In this document: piece after piece, positions 17,019 through 26,885 of the stretch
Numbering within the stretch: position 1 is the first letter of the stretch
Layout: each line of letters starts with the position of its first letter
Assembly: GCA_017541145.1 (NCBI GenBank)
Contig: JAFXZT010000156.1
Location: 43,114 to 107,113 of the forward strand
Direction of reading: 5' to 3'
DNA length: 64,000 nt
Source of the DNA: Bacteroidales bacterium
Lineage (GTDB): Bacteria > Bacteroidota > Bacteroidia > Bacteroidales > UBA3824
The notes under the pieces: generated by a model
What the model saw: the letters and a program-made list of their open reading frames with translations, nothing else
Database searches by the model: none
What the model was told of the DNA's origin: nothing
Made by a program: the position numbers and the translations under genes

Positions 17019-18110
17019 TTATTGACCGCCCAGATGAGAAAAGAATTCCAAAATGTCGTCCCATGTTTTGTACGGAGCTTCGCCAAAATGTATGAAAGTT
17101 CCCATAAAATCTTCTGCACCATTGTATGGTCGGTCATCTATCAGATAATCACCGTAATTAAGATTTTTGTGGTGCGACAAAATCAATCTTCGGTACGATG
17201 CTACGCCAAGCCATTTTTGTACCCAAAGCATTTTGTCTGTCCATGCCGAAGGATTTGTAAATGGCGCACTCGACAAGATGTAGGTGTCGTATCTTAGCGC
17301 CAAACTTCTGAATGCTTTTACTGCACTCGGCATCGGTTCTAATGCTGCAAAATATCCGGGGATGTCCCAATGATGACCTTCGTATTGTTCAATAATTTTG
17401 TCGTCAAATTTGTAACAACCTTTGTCAAAATCGGTTAATACGCCATCGAGGTCGATGTATAAAATCGGTCGTTGACGGTTGTTGATTTTGTCGTCAACCC
17501 AATGAATTACAGGTATTACCGAATTTAATAATACTGTGTCGTTCAGTCTGTGTTCACCGTCAAACCAAATTGCGTTCATGTATTTTGAGGCAAACAAATC
17601 GTGGGTATGAACCAAAGGATCTTTGTCACCGAAAAGTCCGTAAACCAAATTTCTTCTTTCGTTGACATCTATTTTTGAGAAACTGTTGCTCATTACTTGT
17701 TTGAACTCGTCCACAATATCTTGAGTAACCCAAAATTCAGTTTCACCGTCTTCACGCGGATTCAGCCATTTTTGTTTGCCCATACCGTGAAGTGCTTTGA
17801 GGGTTTCGCCGATTTGAAATGCCGGATTTACAAGAATTCTGTTGAACCCGTAAAGCTGTTCCGCATAAAATCCGCCCATAGAAGTTCCGATTATTAAATC
17901 CGGTTTTTGTGTATCACAGATATTAAGTAACAACTCCATGGCTTTTAGTGGACTAAGAGGCAAATCCGGAGAAATTACCTCGGCATTAGGCAACAGATTT
18001 CTTAAACTTTTTGCTGTACCGCTTGCGCCCGAAGATGCAAAGCCGTGTACGTAAAGTATTTTCTTTCCCGACATCATTTCGGGATATTGTATGTAATTTT
18101 GATTGTCCAT
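17019..18110 (-). CDS. YqiA-like esterase fused to a 5'(3')-nucleotidase (HAD)
   Basis: 363 residues in two domains. The first (about 14-205) is an alpha/beta hydrolase of the YqiA/YcfP type: YVHGFASSG at the oxyanion loop, the nucleophile elbow GTSMGG, an acid in GDKDPLV and the His in DGEHRL. The second (about 218-360) is a HAD phosphatase of the NT5C 5'-nucleotidase type: YIDLDGVLTDF (DxD nucleophile motif), ILSSAPF, and YLIDDRPYNGAEDF for the acidic motif. All catalytic residues look intact. A single chain combining these two activities is unusual. Proximity to metH suggests one transcript but not a shared pathway. Confidence 0.85.
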   Translation of the reverse strand: MDNQNYIQYPEMMSGKKILYVHGFASSGASGTAKSLRNLLPNAEVISPDLPLSPLKAMELLLNICDTQKPDLIIGTSMGGFYAEQLYGFNRILVNPAFQIGETLKALHGMGKQKWLNPREDGETEFWVTQDIVDEFKQVMSNSFSKIDVNERRNLVYGLFGDKDPLVHTHDLFASKYMNAIWFDGEHRLNDTVLLNSVIPVIHWVDDKINNRQRPILYIDLDGVLTDFDKGCYKFDDKIIEQYEGHHWDIPGYFAALEPMPSAVKAFRSLALRYDTYILSSAPFTNPSAWTDKMLWVQKWLGVASYRRLILSHHKNLNYGDYLIDDRPYNGAEDFMGTFIHFGEAPYKTWDDILEFFSHLGGQ

Positions 18111-18142
18111 TATACTCAGTAATTCTGCTAAATTTCACGAAA

Positions 18143-18174
18143 CAAATTTACATTATCCGATTTGAATAAACAAA
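18143..18174 (-). promoter_or_regulatory. Promoter of the YqiA/NT5C fusion-metH operon
   Basis: On the minus strand TTTG (18171-18174), a 20-base spacer, then TAAATTTG (18143-18150). The ATG is about 33 bases downstream. It is a good match to the Bacteroidetes consensus and diverges from mraZ. Confidence 0.7.
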
Positions 18175-18385
18175 TAAAAAAAAATCGTTGGCAGATTTAT
18201 TGATTTTATATTGAATTTTTAAGGAAGTAGATTTTCTGTTACCTCTTTAGAACATTTACCAAAAACCTGATTTCATAATTACTATTTTTTGTATACTTAA
18301 CTATATTTTTTAAGTAAAAATTGTAAAAACATAAAATAAAATTTCTTTTGTATTCTGCTGATAAAAAGATTATTGTGATGTAATT

Positions 18386-18420
18386 GTGTAAAAAGTGGGA
18401 AAAAGTGGCAGAAAGTGGTT
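18386..18420 (+). promoter_or_regulatory. Putative MraZ operator (GTGG direct repeats)
   Basis: GTGGGA (18395), GTGGCA (18405) and GTGGTT (18415) are three direct repeats with an exact 10-base period in A-rich sequence; a weaker GTGTAA lies at 18386. MraZ of E. coli and Mycoplasma binds tandem GTGGG-type boxes spaced one helical turn apart upstream of mraZ (established knowledge). The third box overlaps the -33 element of the mraZ promoter, so binding should repress the dcw cluster. The rest of the 361-base gap (18111-18471) holds the divergent promoter and AT-rich sequence with no gene. Confidence 0.78.
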
Positions 18421-18448
18421 GTGATGTTATGAAAAAACTGTAATTTTG
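18419..18448 (+). promoter_or_regulatory. Promoter of mraZ and the dcw cluster
   Basis: TTG at 18419-18421, a 19-base spacer, then TAATTTTG at 18441-18448; the mraZ ATG is 24 bases further on. Confidence 0.7.
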
Positions 18449-18471
18449 AAAGAATTTTTAAATGGACTATT

Positions 18472-18918
18472 ATGTGCGTTTTTACAGGAGATTTTCAAAT
18501 CAAAATTGACCCCAAAGGGCGTTTTGTTTTCCCGTCGGTCTTCTTGGATCAACTGGGAGACAAGGACATGCGCACTTTTGTGGTAAAGAAAGATCTCTAT
18601 GAAAAATGCTTGACAGTTTACACGCAGAGCAGTTGGCAAGCTCGCGTGGAGACAATCAAATCTCGCTTAAATCCTTTTAATAAGCAACATAATATCTTCT
18701 TGCGTGAATTTTTTAAAGATACCGCAGAAGTGGAACTCGATTCCAGCAACCGGTTGTTAGTTCCGAAACGATTGGTTGAAATTACAGAGCTTACAAAGGA
18801 TATTTGCGTTTTGGGCCTCGGTGACAAAATCGAGGTCTGGAGCGCAGAGGTTTATAATGCAACTAGACCTTCGGCTGATGAGTTTGCAGCAATGGCTCAG
18901 CAGTTTTTGTGTGATTGA
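18472..18918 (+). CDS. mraZ: Transcriptional regulator MraZ
   Basis: 148 residues with two SpoVT/AbrB-like half-domains, each showing the MraZ signature: IDPKGRFVFPSVF (about 13-25) and LDSSNRLLVPKRLVE (about 87-101). MraZ forms ring-shaped oligomers that bind GTGG repeats upstream of its own gene and repress the division and wall gene cluster. Such repeats lie just upstream here. It is the first gene of the dcw cluster, 68 bases ahead of rsmH. The start gives MCVFTGDF and a leader of about 20 bases. Confidence 0.95.
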   Translation: MCVFTGDFQIKIDPKGRFVFPSVFLDQLGDKDMRTFVVKKDLYEKCLTVYTQSSWQARVETIKSRLNPFNKQHNIFLREFFKDTAEVELDSSNRLLVPKRLVEITELTKDICVLGLGDKIEVWSAEVYNATRPSADEFAAMAQQFLCD

Positions 18919-18986
18919 TTGTTTTATTGAAATTATGAATTAAAAAAATTAATTATTTTTAACCTCTAAAAAAATGCAACTAAATT

Positions 18987-19907
18987 ATGGCGGAATGTTT
19001 TTATCATAATCCCGTAATGCTTAAAGAGTGTTTGGATGGTCTTAATATCAATCCGTCAGGTGTTTATGCTGATGTGACTTTTGGAGGCGGAGGACATTCT
19101 AAAGCAATTCTCGAAAGATTGGATTCTTCCGGCAGATTGTTTGTTTTCGACCAAGATGCCGATGCAATGGACAATGTGCCGGAAAATGATGACAGAATTG
19201 TTTTTTTTAGAACCAATTTCAGATATTTTGCGCAATTCCTTAGACTTGCGGGTTGTCCGAAAGTAGACGGCGTGATTGCCGACCTTGGAGTTTCAAGTCA
19301 TCATTTTGATGATGCACAGCGCGGTTTTTCTTTTAGATTTGATGTTCCTCTGGATATGAGGATGAATCAAAATGCTAATTTTTCGGCTCGCGATCTTATC
19401 AACACTTATAGTGCTGAACGTTTGAAACAGATTTTTCTTGAATATGGCGAAATTAAGAACGCTTGGAAATTGGCAAGTAATATCGTTGCTTACAGAAATT
19501 CCAATGGTATTGATACAGTTGCCGACCTTATAAAAGCTGCCGGCAATTGCGTACCTCAATTTAATGAGAACAAATATCTTGCCACGATGTTTCAGGCAAT
19601 TAGAATTGAGGTAAATCAGGAAATTGAAGTTCTGAAAGAGTTTTTGAAAAATACTCCGAATGCTATTAAGGAAGGCGGAAGGCTCGTGATTATGACATAT
19701 CATTCGCTTGAAGACCGTCCTGTGAAAAATTTCCTTAAAGCGGGAAATTTTGAAGGCAAGGAAGAAAAAGACTTTTACGGTAATTTGATTTCGCCTTTTA
19801 CTCAGGTAAACCGGAAGGTGATTACGCCGTCGGAAACCGAGCTTGAAACAAATACCCGGTCACGGAGTGCAAAACTCAGAATTGCTGAGAGAACGATGTA
19901 TAATTAA
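18987..19907 (+). CDS. rsmH: 16S rRNA (cytosine-1402-N4)-methyltransferase
   Basis: 306 residues (also called MraW). It uses S-adenosylmethionine to methylate N4 of C1402 in the ribosomal P site. The SAM-binding start YADVTFGGGGHSKAIL and the motifs DGVIADLGVSSHHFDD, GFSFRFDVPLDMRMN and YHSLEDRPVKNFL are present. The C-terminal NTRSRSAKLRIAE is typical. It is the second gene of the dcw cluster, as in most bacteria. Confidence 0.97.
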   Translation: MAECFYHNPVMLKECLDGLNINPSGVYADVTFGGGGHSKAILERLDSSGRLFVFDQDADAMDNVPENDDRIVFFRTNFRYFAQFLRLAGCPKVDGVIADLGVSSHHFDDAQRGFSFRFDVPLDMRMNQNANFSARDLINTYSAERLKQIFLEYGEIKNAWKLASNIVAYRNSNGIDTVADLIKAAGNCVPQFNENKYLATMFQAIRIEVNQEIEVLKEFLKNTPNAIKEGGRLVIMTYHSLEDRPVKNFLKAGNFEGKEEKDFYGNLISPFTQVNRKVITPSETELETNTRSRSAKLRIAERTMYN

Positions 19908-19944
19908 TTTTTAGGTAGAAAAAATTTTTTTTTAACATCAATAG

Positions 19945-20634
19945 ATGACAGACGAGGAAGACGTAATAGACGGGAAAGATGATCAGGAAGATGAAAATGA
20001 AGATATTGAACTTTTAAACGAAGCTTACGACAGAGTTTCGGGTAGTGGTGAGATGCCTTCCATTGATGATTTCTTTGGACGCGAAGATACCGGCGATCCT
20101 TTTTCAAACGATATCTATGACGATGGTATCGGAAGAGAAGTCGGCGATCCGGAGATTTCGGACGACCCCGTTGTGGATGAATCTGACCAAAATTCCGAAG
20201 TAGAGGAAGAAACTGAAACAAAATTCGGTTTGAAATCTATTCTGGACGGCAGCTTTATCTCCAACGAAAAGTTTCATTCCTATTTTAAATTCTTCTTGTT
20301 TTTGGTGGGGCTTGCTATTGCTTATATTACAATTAGAAATAATGCAGAAGCCATCATCAGAAAAAATCTTTTGTTACAACGTGAGGTTCGTGAGCTCAGG
20401 GCAGAATCTATTATTATCTCAGCTCAGCTGATGTCTATCAGCAAAGAAACTGAGGTAGCAAAAAGGGTGGAAACCAAAAAACTCGGTCTTCATGAGCAGA
20501 AAGAGCCTCCTATGATTTTCTTCATCGAAAAATTTGAGAGAGCTGATTCTCTCAAATCAAAAGAACCTGTTGTTAAACGTAAGTATACCAACGACTTCAA
20601 TGAGTTTGAGGATGATTACAAAAAAATCAGGTAG
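19945..20634 (+). CDS. ftsL: FtsL-like division protein
   Basis: 229 residues. A long acidic cytosolic N-terminus (about 1-90) precedes one membrane helix (about 112-131, FFLFLVGLAIAYITI). A short periplasmic coiled coil (REVRELRAES) and a hydrophilic tail follow. Position between rsmH and ftsI, the single-pass layout and the coiled coil identify it as the FtsL-type partner of the FtsQ/FtsB divisome complex. Sequence conservation in this family is low, so the call rests on place and topology. The acidic N-terminal extension is longer than in proteobacterial FtsL. Five bases separate it from ftsI. Confidence 0.75.
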   Translation: MTDEEDVIDGKDDQEDENEDIELLNEAYDRVSGSGEMPSIDDFFGREDTGDPFSNDIYDDGIGREVGDPEISDDPVVDESDQNSEVEEETETKFGLKSILDGSFISNEKFHSYFKFFLFLVGLAIAYITIRNNAEAIIRKNLLLQREVRELRAESIIISAQLMSISKETEVAKRVETKKLGLHEQKEPPMIFFIEKFERADSLKSKEPVVKRKYTNDFNEFEDDYKKIR

Positions 20635-20639
20635 GAGAA

Positions 20640-22793
20640 ATGGTTGAAAATAATATTAAACACAATATAGTTGTAAAACTGTTCTTTATTTATGGATTGG
20701 TGGTGGTAGCTGTTATCGCCGTTGTTATGAAGATTATTTATCTTCAGGGACATGGCGAGGAATGGGAAGCTAAATCCAATTCCATGAAAGAGGCGGAAGT
20801 AAAAGCTTTGCGAGGCGACATCTGTGCTGCCGACGGTCGTATTCTTGCTACGTCAATGCCTTTTTATTCTGTGCATTGGGATATGAGTAAGCAAGTGTTG
20901 AAAGATACTCTTTTCAACAATAATATCGATTCGTTGTCGGCTTGTCTCAGCAGACTTTTCAAGGATAAGTCAAAAGATGAATATGCAAAATATTTCCGCG
21001 AGAAACGTACCCAGAAGTCTAATCGCTTTGTGTTGGTGAGAAACAAGGTTACTTTCACGCAAGTTGCAGCTCTTAAAAAGTTTCCGATTTTCAATCGCGG
21101 AAAAAATAAGGGCGGACTTATTATTGAACGTAGTTACAATAGAACATTGCCTCATAAGTCGTTGGCTGCCAGAACAATCGGTAAACCCGGCGACCATAAA
21201 TACGGTATGGAAGCAAGTTTTGACGAAATTCTTGCCGGTCATGATGGTGTGCAGCTTATGGCAAGGCTTCCTTCGGGCGATTATCACGCTACTTCTTCTG
21301 TGGATGAGGACGGTCAGCTCGATGCGGAAGATGGCAAGGATGTTATTAGTACAATAAATGTCAACATCCAAGATATTGCCGAACAAAACCTTATGAACCA
21401 GCTTGTTAAAAACAATGCTAAGCATGGTACGGTAATCGTAATGGAAGTAAAAACCGGAAAAATAAGGGCGATGGCAAATATTGATATGAATGCTGACGGT
21501 ACTTTTTCGGAAAATTACAACTATGCTGTCGGTAATCTTTCGGAGCCGGGTTCTACATTTAAGCTCGCTTCGTTGATTACAGTTTTTGAGAAGACAGGTG
21601 CTGACATCGATGATACAATTTTGACGCCCGGCAACGGACAGTTTGAAATTCCCGGTACAGGTCATATCATTAGGGACGATCATGATGCGCCGCCTAAGAT
21701 GACAATCCGTGAAGCTTTTGAACATTCGTCTAATGTGGGTGTTGCAAGGTTGATTTACAATACGTATCAGAAAAATCAATCTGAATTTATCGACCGTTTG
21801 GATCAGATGCATTTGGAGAAACTTACCGAAATTGATATTCCGGGTGAGCCGATTCCTGATTTCAAATATCCGGGCGACAAGGATTGGTGGGGTACAGTAT
21901 CGTTAACACAGATTTCAATCGGATACGAGGTGCGGCTTACTCCGTTGCAGACTCTTACATTTTATAATGCAGTGGCTAACGACGGTGTGATGGTAAGACC
22001 TCATATTTTGGAAGCCGTAAGAACTCACGGCGAAATAGAGCGGGTAGAAAAAACTGAGGTTCTCAACTCTGCTATTTGCAGCAAGTCTACTTTGGAAAAG
22101 GTAAAAATCTTGTTGAAAGGCGTTGTCGAGAATGGTACTGCAAAAAATATCCGTTCAAAAAATTATCAAATTGCGGGTAAAACCGGTACAGCTCAGATTG
22201 CTAATGCTAATTCGGGTTATGTAAATGCAGAAGGCGACAAGAGTTATTTGGCATCTTTCGTCGGATATTTTCCGGCAGACAAGCCTAAATATTCTTGCAT
22301 TGTAGTAATCAATTCTCCGAAAAAGGATTCGTATTACGGTAGTGCGGTTGCTGGTCCGGTATTCAAAGCAATTTCTGACAAGTTGTATTCGCAAGATTAT
22401 GATTTGCAGTCAGATAATAAGGAATTTGATTTGTTGAAACATAAAGATTTTGAAAAACAAAATCCATATTCAAAATCCGGTGATAGGGCAATTTTGGACA
22501 GATTGTTCAGTAAATTTAATATTCAAGTGGAAAACAGCGGTAAAAATACTGAAAGTCAGTTCGTTTATACCGATGCACGATCCAATCCGAATGCCATTCA
22601 TTTGGATCCGGTAGATACTCGTAAGGGCATTATGCCGGATGTTACGGGAATGGGTTTGCGTGATGCGTTGTGTATCTTGAGAAACCGTGGTCTTGTTGTG
22701 ACAGTTGTTGGTCGCGGCGCGGTAAAAACTCAGTCGATACCGATGGGTTCAAGTATTAAAAGTGGTACTAAAGTAGTTCTCGAATTGAAATAG
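20640..22793 (+). CDS. ftsI: Penicillin-binding protein, septal transpeptidase (FtsI) with PASTA domain
   Basis: 717 residues, a class B PBP that cross-links septal peptidoglycan. It has an N-terminal membrane helix (about 13-34), a dimerisation domain, then the transpeptidase domain: nucleophile motif STFK (Ser305, Lys308), SSN in HSSNVG, and KTGTAQ. A C-terminal PASTA domain (about 652-717, PDVTGMGLRDALCILRNRG) is typical of Bacteroidetes and Gram-positive homologs and absent from E. coli FtsI. It lies in the dcw cluster between ftsL and murE. Confidence 0.95.
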   Translation: MVENNIKHNIVVKLFFIYGLVVVAVIAVVMKIIYLQGHGEEWEAKSNSMKEAEVKALRGDICAADGRILATSMPFYSVHWDMSKQVLKDTLFNNNIDSLSACLSRLFKDKSKDEYAKYFREKRTQKSNRFVLVRNKVTFTQVAALKKFPIFNRGKNKGGLIIERSYNRTLPHKSLAARTIGKPGDHKYGMEASFDEILAGHDGVQLMARLPSGDYHATSSVDEDGQLDAEDGKDVISTINVNIQDIAEQNLMNQLVKNNAKHGTVIVMEVKTGKIRAMANIDMNADGTFSENYNYAVGNLSEPGSTFKLASLITVFEKTGADIDDTILTPGNGQFEIPGTGHIIRDDHDAPPKMTIREAFEHSSNVGVARLIYNTYQKNQSEFIDRLDQMHLEKLTEIDIPGEPIPDFKYPGDKDWWGTVSLTQISIGYEVRLTPLQTLTFYNAVANDGVMVRPHILEAVRTHGEIERVEKTEVLNSAICSKSTLEKVKILLKGVVENGTAKNIRSKNYQIAGKTGTAQIANANSGYVNAEGDKSYLASFVGYFPADKPKYSCIVVINSPKKDSYYGSAVAGPVFKAISDKLYSQDYDLQSDNKEFDLLKHKDFEKQNPYSKSGDRAILDRLFSKFNIQVENSGKNTESQFVYTDARSNPNAIHLDPVDTRKGIMPDVTGMGLRDALCILRNRGLVVTVVGRGAVKTQSIPMGSSIKSGTKVVLELK

Positions 22794-22808
22794 AAAAAAC
22801 TGAAGTAT

Positions 22809-24275
22809 ATGAAACTTAATGACATCTTAGAGAGAATCGATGTAAAAGAAGTGAAAGGAAATCTTGATACGGATATCCTTGATATTACATCAGATTCAAG
22901 ACAAATAAATGAAAAAACACTTTTTGTAGCCGTTGCCGGTACCAAGGTTGACGGTCACACTTTTATAGATGACGTTGTAAAAAAAGGAGCTGTTGCAGTA
23001 GTTTGCGAACATCTTCCTGAAACGTTGTCGGAAAACGTTTGTTATGTAAAATTGGAAGATACAGCCGACGGACTTGGTAAAATTGCTTCGGCTTTTTATG
23101 GTTATCCTTCCGAAAAACTTACATTGTCAGGCGTAACCGGTACAAATGGTAAAACCACAACAGCAACTTTGCTTTATAAGCTTTTCCGTAAATTGGGTTT
23201 CAAGGCAGGTTTGCTTTCTACAGTGGAAAATTATGTTGACGAAAAGGTTTATCCGACTCACAATACTACACCGGATCCTATTACAATCAACAAATTGTTG
23301 GCGGAGATGGTGGAAGTAGGTTGCGAATATTGTTTCATGGAAGTAAGTTCGCATTCTGTGGTTCAGAAACGTATTTCGGGCTTGAAATTCAAACTCGGTA
23401 TTTTCTCCAACATCACACTTGACCATTTGGATTATCACAAAACATTCAAAGAATATATCAAAGCCAAGAAATTGTTTTTTGATAATTTGCCCAAAGATGC
23501 TTTTGCTCTTACAAATACTGATGATAAAAACGGTTCGGTAATGGTACAAAATACCAAAGCCGAAGTCAAGACATACGGATTGAGAGGTTTTACAGATTTC
23601 AAAGCTTCGATTTTGGAATGCGGTTTTGAAGGGATGTTGTTGAATATCTGTGGCAAAGAGATGTGGACATTCTTGCCCGGAACATTCAATGCTTACAATA
23701 TTTTGGCTGTTTACAGTTCAGCAGTTTTGCTTGGTCAAAAGCCTGAAGAAGTTTTAACAGAACTTAGTTCTTTACATTCTGTAAAAGGCAGATTCGATAT
23801 TGTTAACATCGCTAAAATCACGGCAATTGTTGACTATGCACATACTCCTGATGCGTTGGAAAATGTGTTGAATACAATTGATGATATCAGAGCAGCTTCT
23901 AAATCAACCTCTACATTGATTACTGTATGTGGTTGCGGTGGCGATCGTGACAAGTCAAAACGTCCGATTATGGCACAGTTGGCTTGCAAACTTTCCGACA
24001 AGGTAATTTTAACTTCGGATAATCCTCGTACTGAAAATCCTGAAGCTATTCTTGACGACATGTTTGCGGGATTGAATACAACTGATTTAGCAAAAGTAGT
24101 AAGAATTTCCGACCGTAAATCGGCAATTCAGACTGCTTGTATGATGGCAAAAGAAGGCGATATTATTCTTATTGCCGGCAAGGGACACGAAAACTATCAG
24201 GAAATCAACGGTGTACGTCACCATTTTGATGATAAAGAAATTGTTAGCGGACAATTACAACTATTAATAAAGTAA
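22809..24275 (+). CDS. murE: UDP-MurNAc-L-Ala-D-Glu:meso-diaminopimelate ligase
   Basis: 488 residues. It adds the third amino acid to the peptidoglycan stem peptide in the cytosol, using ATP. The P-loop GTNGKTTTATL, the central HNTTPDP and SSHSV segments and the C-terminal DNPRTENP are present. The DNPR motif marks ligases that add meso-diaminopimelate rather than lysine, which predicts a Gram-negative type peptidoglycan. It follows ftsI by 15 bases and precedes mraY by 6. Confidence 0.96.
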   Translation: MKLNDILERIDVKEVKGNLDTDILDITSDSRQINEKTLFVAVAGTKVDGHTFIDDVVKKGAVAVVCEHLPETLSENVCYVKLEDTADGLGKIASAFYGYPSEKLTLSGVTGTNGKTTTATLLYKLFRKLGFKAGLLSTVENYVDEKVYPTHNTTPDPITINKLLAEMVEVGCEYCFMEVSSHSVVQKRISGLKFKLGIFSNITLDHLDYHKTFKEYIKAKKLFFDNLPKDAFALTNTDDKNGSVMVQNTKAEVKTYGLRGFTDFKASILECGFEGMLLNICGKEMWTFLPGTFNAYNILAVYSSAVLLGQKPEEVLTELSSLHSVKGRFDIVNIAKITAIVDYAHTPDALENVLNTIDDIRAASKSTSTLITVCGCGGDRDKSKRPIMAQLACKLSDKVILTSDNPRTENPEAILDDMFAGLNTTDLAKVVRISDRKSAIQTACMMAKEGDIILIAGKGHENYQEINGVRHHFDDKEIVSGQLQLLIK

Positions 24276-24281
24276 AACAAC

Positions 24282-25529
24282 ATGTTATATTATTTGTTTG
24301 ATTATTTACAACAATACGATTTTCCGGGAGCGAGATTGTTTAGTTACATCTCATTCCGTTCGGCTATGGCTGTAATTATCTCGCTGTTGTTCACCATGAT
24401 AGCGGGCAAACGTCTTATCAATTATTTGCGTTCAAAACAAGTAGGAGAGAGCGTTCGTTCGTTGTATCTTGAGGGACAGAATCAGAAAGCCGGTACTCCT
24501 ACAATGGGCGGTCTGATGATTATCGGTGCTATACTTATTCCGGTTTTGTTGCTTTGTGAACTCGGTAATATTTATATTATTTTGCTGATTTTCACTACAG
24601 TATGGCTCGGAGCAATCGGTTTCGCTGACGATTATATCAAAGTGTTTAAGAAAAATAAAGATGGTCTTGATGGTAAATACAAACTTATCGGTCAGGTATT
24701 TTTAGGAATCGTGATCGGTACAGCAATTTATCTCAGTCCGGATATTGTAATAAGGGAAAACGTTCATGTCGGAACACAGGAAGTACATCAGTTGCTTCAA
24801 GATGAAACTCCTGAAATTCAAGGCACTCAATCAAGCAACGATGTTAAATCCTTGAAAACAACAGTTCCTTTTTTGAAAAACAACGAATTTGACTACTCAA
24901 AAATTGTCTGGTTTTTAGACAGCAACAAATACGGATGGGTTGCCGGCATTATTTTTATTTTGGTGGTAACCTTTATAATCACAGCAGTGTCCAATGGCGC
25001 CAATATTACTGACGGTATCGATGGTTTGGCCTCGGGTACGTCGGCGGTATCGGCAGCCACGCTGCTTGTATTTGCTTATTTATCGGGAAACGTAATTTTC
25101 TCACAATACCTTAATATAATGTATATTCCGAGAATCGGTGAAGTTGTGGTATTTACATCTGCATTTATCGGAGCTACAGTAGGATTCCTTTGGTTCAATG
25201 CTTATCCGGCTCAGATTTTTATGGGCGATACCGGAAGTTTAACTATCGGAGGTATTATTGCAGTACTTGCAATTTTTGTGAGAAAAGAATTGTTGATTCC
25301 GATTTTCTGCGGAATTTTCCTCGTAGAAAATCTCAGCGTGATGTTGCAAGTATGGTATTTTAAACATACATTAAAAAAATACGGACAAGGTTTACATTTC
25401 TATTTGATGGCGCCTTTGCATCATCATTATCAGAAAAAAGGCATGCACGAATCCAAAATCGTTGCCAGATTTTTGATTGTTGCAATTATCCTTGCTGTAG
25501 TTTCTGTTTTAACTTTAAAAATTAGATAA
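24282..25529 (+). CDS. mraY: Phospho-MurNAc-pentapeptide transferase
   Basis: 415 residues, a polytopic inner-membrane enzyme that makes lipid I on undecaprenyl phosphate. Catalytic motifs are [28 protein letters not shown] and the HHHYQKKG loop. It is longer than the ~360 residues of E. coli MraY because of an extra hydrophilic loop (about 160-205), which is common in Bacteroidetes. Its stop codon overlaps the murD start (TAATG), suggesting translational coupling. Confidence 0.96.
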   Translation: MLYYLFDYLQQYDFPGARLFSYISFRSAMAVIISLLFTMIAGKRLINYLRSKQVGESVRSLYLEGQNQKAGTPTMGGLMIIGAILIPVLLLCELGNIYIILLIFTTVWLGAIGFADDYIKVFKKNKDGLDGKYKLIGQVFLGIVIGTAIYLSPDIVIRENVHVGTQEVHQLLQDETPEIQGTQSSNDVKSLKTTVPFLKNNEFDYSKIVWFLDSNKYGWVAGIIFILVVTFIITAVSNGANITDGIDGLASGTSAVSAATLLVFAYLSGNVIFSQYLNIMYIPRIGEVVVFTSAFIGATVGFLWFNAYPAQIFMGDTGSLTIGGIIAVLAIFVRKELLIPIFCGIFLVENLSVMLQVWYFKHTLKKYGQGLHFYLMAPLHHHYQKKGMHESKIVARFLIVAIILAVVSVLTLKIR

Positions 25530-26869
25530 TGGACAAAATAGTAGTATTGGGAGCCGGAGAAAGCGGTATTGGTGCTGCTGTTCTCGCTAAGAAACAGGGT
25601 TTTGAAGTTTTTGTTTCTGATTTTGGTAAGATTAAAGATAATTATCGCGATTTGCTCGAAAAATATGGACTTGAATATGAACAAGGCGGTCATACTGAAT
25701 CCAAAATACTTGAAGCAAAGGAAGTTATCAAATCTCCCGGTATTCGTGATGATGCTCCGATTATCAAAAAAATTGTTGCTAAAAATATTCGTGTAATTTC
25801 CGAAATTGAATTTGCCGGACGTTACACCAATGCCAAGATGATTTGTATCACGGGTAGCAACGGTAAAACCACTACTACTGAGCTTACTTACAAGATTTTG
25901 AAAGATGCCGGCCTTAACGTTGCCATAGGTGGTAATGTAGGACGCAGTTTCGCTATGCAAGTAGCTGAGGATAAACCTTTTGATTATTATGTCTTGGAAC
26001 TTTCAAGTTTCCAACTCGACAATATGTATAATTTTAGAGCTGATGTTGCGGTTTTGATGAATGTAACTCCCGATCATCTTGACCGTTACGAGTTTAAAAT
26101 GCAGAATTATACAAATTCTAAATTCAGAATTACCCAAAATCAGGGTAAAAATGATGTTTTTATTTATTTCAACGACGATCCTATTTCTGCTGAAGAAGTT
26201 AAAAAACGTACATTCAATCAGCAAGTTTGGGCTTTTTCTGTAAAAGAAGAGTTGAAACTTGGTGCGTATTTCTTGGACAACGGAAATTTGGAAGTCAGAT
26301 TGCCTGAACATCATGATTCGATTTCTCCTGAAGGTTTTCAACTTGCGGGTAAGCACAATCATTGTAATATCATGGCTGCTGTTCTTACTGCTCTTTATCT
26401 TGGAATTCCGGTTGACAAAATAAAACAAAGCGTTGATTCTTTTCAACCGATTGAGCACAGAATAGAGCCTGCCGGAGTTGTTGACGGTGTTACTTATATC
26501 AACGATTCCAAGGCAACAAATGTTGACGCTGTTTACTATGCTTTGGACGCAATGAAAACCAAAGTTGTATTGATTCTTGGCGGTGTTGACAAAGGTAACG
26601 ACTATTCTCAACTTGATAATCTTGTAAAAGAAAAAGTACGTGCAATAGTTGCAATGGGGGTTGATAACAAAGCAATTCATGCTGCATTCGATTCTATGGT
26701 AGATATTTATGATACCAAAAGTATGTCAGAATGTTTGAAAAAATGTCGTGAAATTGCTAAAAGCGGAGATACAGTTTTGTTGTCGCCGGCATGTGCAAGT
26801 TTCGATCTTTTTACATGTTACGAGGATCGCGGCGAGCAGTTTAAGAATCAGGTAAAGGAAATGATGTAA
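25529..26869 (+). CDS. murD: UDP-MurNAc-L-alanine:D-glutamate ligase
   Basis: 446 residues. It adds D-glutamate, the second residue of the stem peptide. Visible motifs are the N-terminal Rossmann-type loop GAGESGIGAAVLA, the P-loop GSNGKTTTTEL, LDNMYNFRADVAVLMNVTPD, YINDSKATN and the C-terminal ACASFDLFTCYEDRG. The start overlaps the mraY stop codon. Confidence 0.96.
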   Translation: MDKIVVLGAGESGIGAAVLAKKQGFEVFVSDFGKIKDNYRDLLEKYGLEYEQGGHTESKILEAKEVIKSPGIRDDAPIIKKIVAKNIRVISEIEFAGRYTNAKMICITGSNGKTTTTELTYKILKDAGLNVAIGGNVGRSFAMQVAEDKPFDYYVLELSSFQLDNMYNFRADVAVLMNVTPDHLDRYEFKMQNYTNSKFRITQNQGKNDVFIYFNDDPISAEEVKKRTFNQQVWAFSVKEELKLGAYFLDNGNLEVRLPEHHDSISPEGFQLAGKHNHCNIMAAVLTALYLGIPVDKIKQSVDSFQPIEHRIEPAGVVDGVTYINDSKATNVDAVYYALDAMKTKVVLILGGVDKGNDYSQLDNLVKEKVRAIVAMGVDNKAIHAAFDSMVDIYDTKSMSECLKKCREIAKSGDTVLLSPACASFDLFTCYEDRGEQFKNQVKEMM

Positions 26870-26885
26870 TTTTTTGTAATGAAAA

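Noticed and set aside
16986..18142. Cobalamin riboswitch upstream of metH
   Set aside because: Only 33 bases separate metH from the upstream gene, and the leader of that gene is about 25 bases; there is no room for the B12 box fold.
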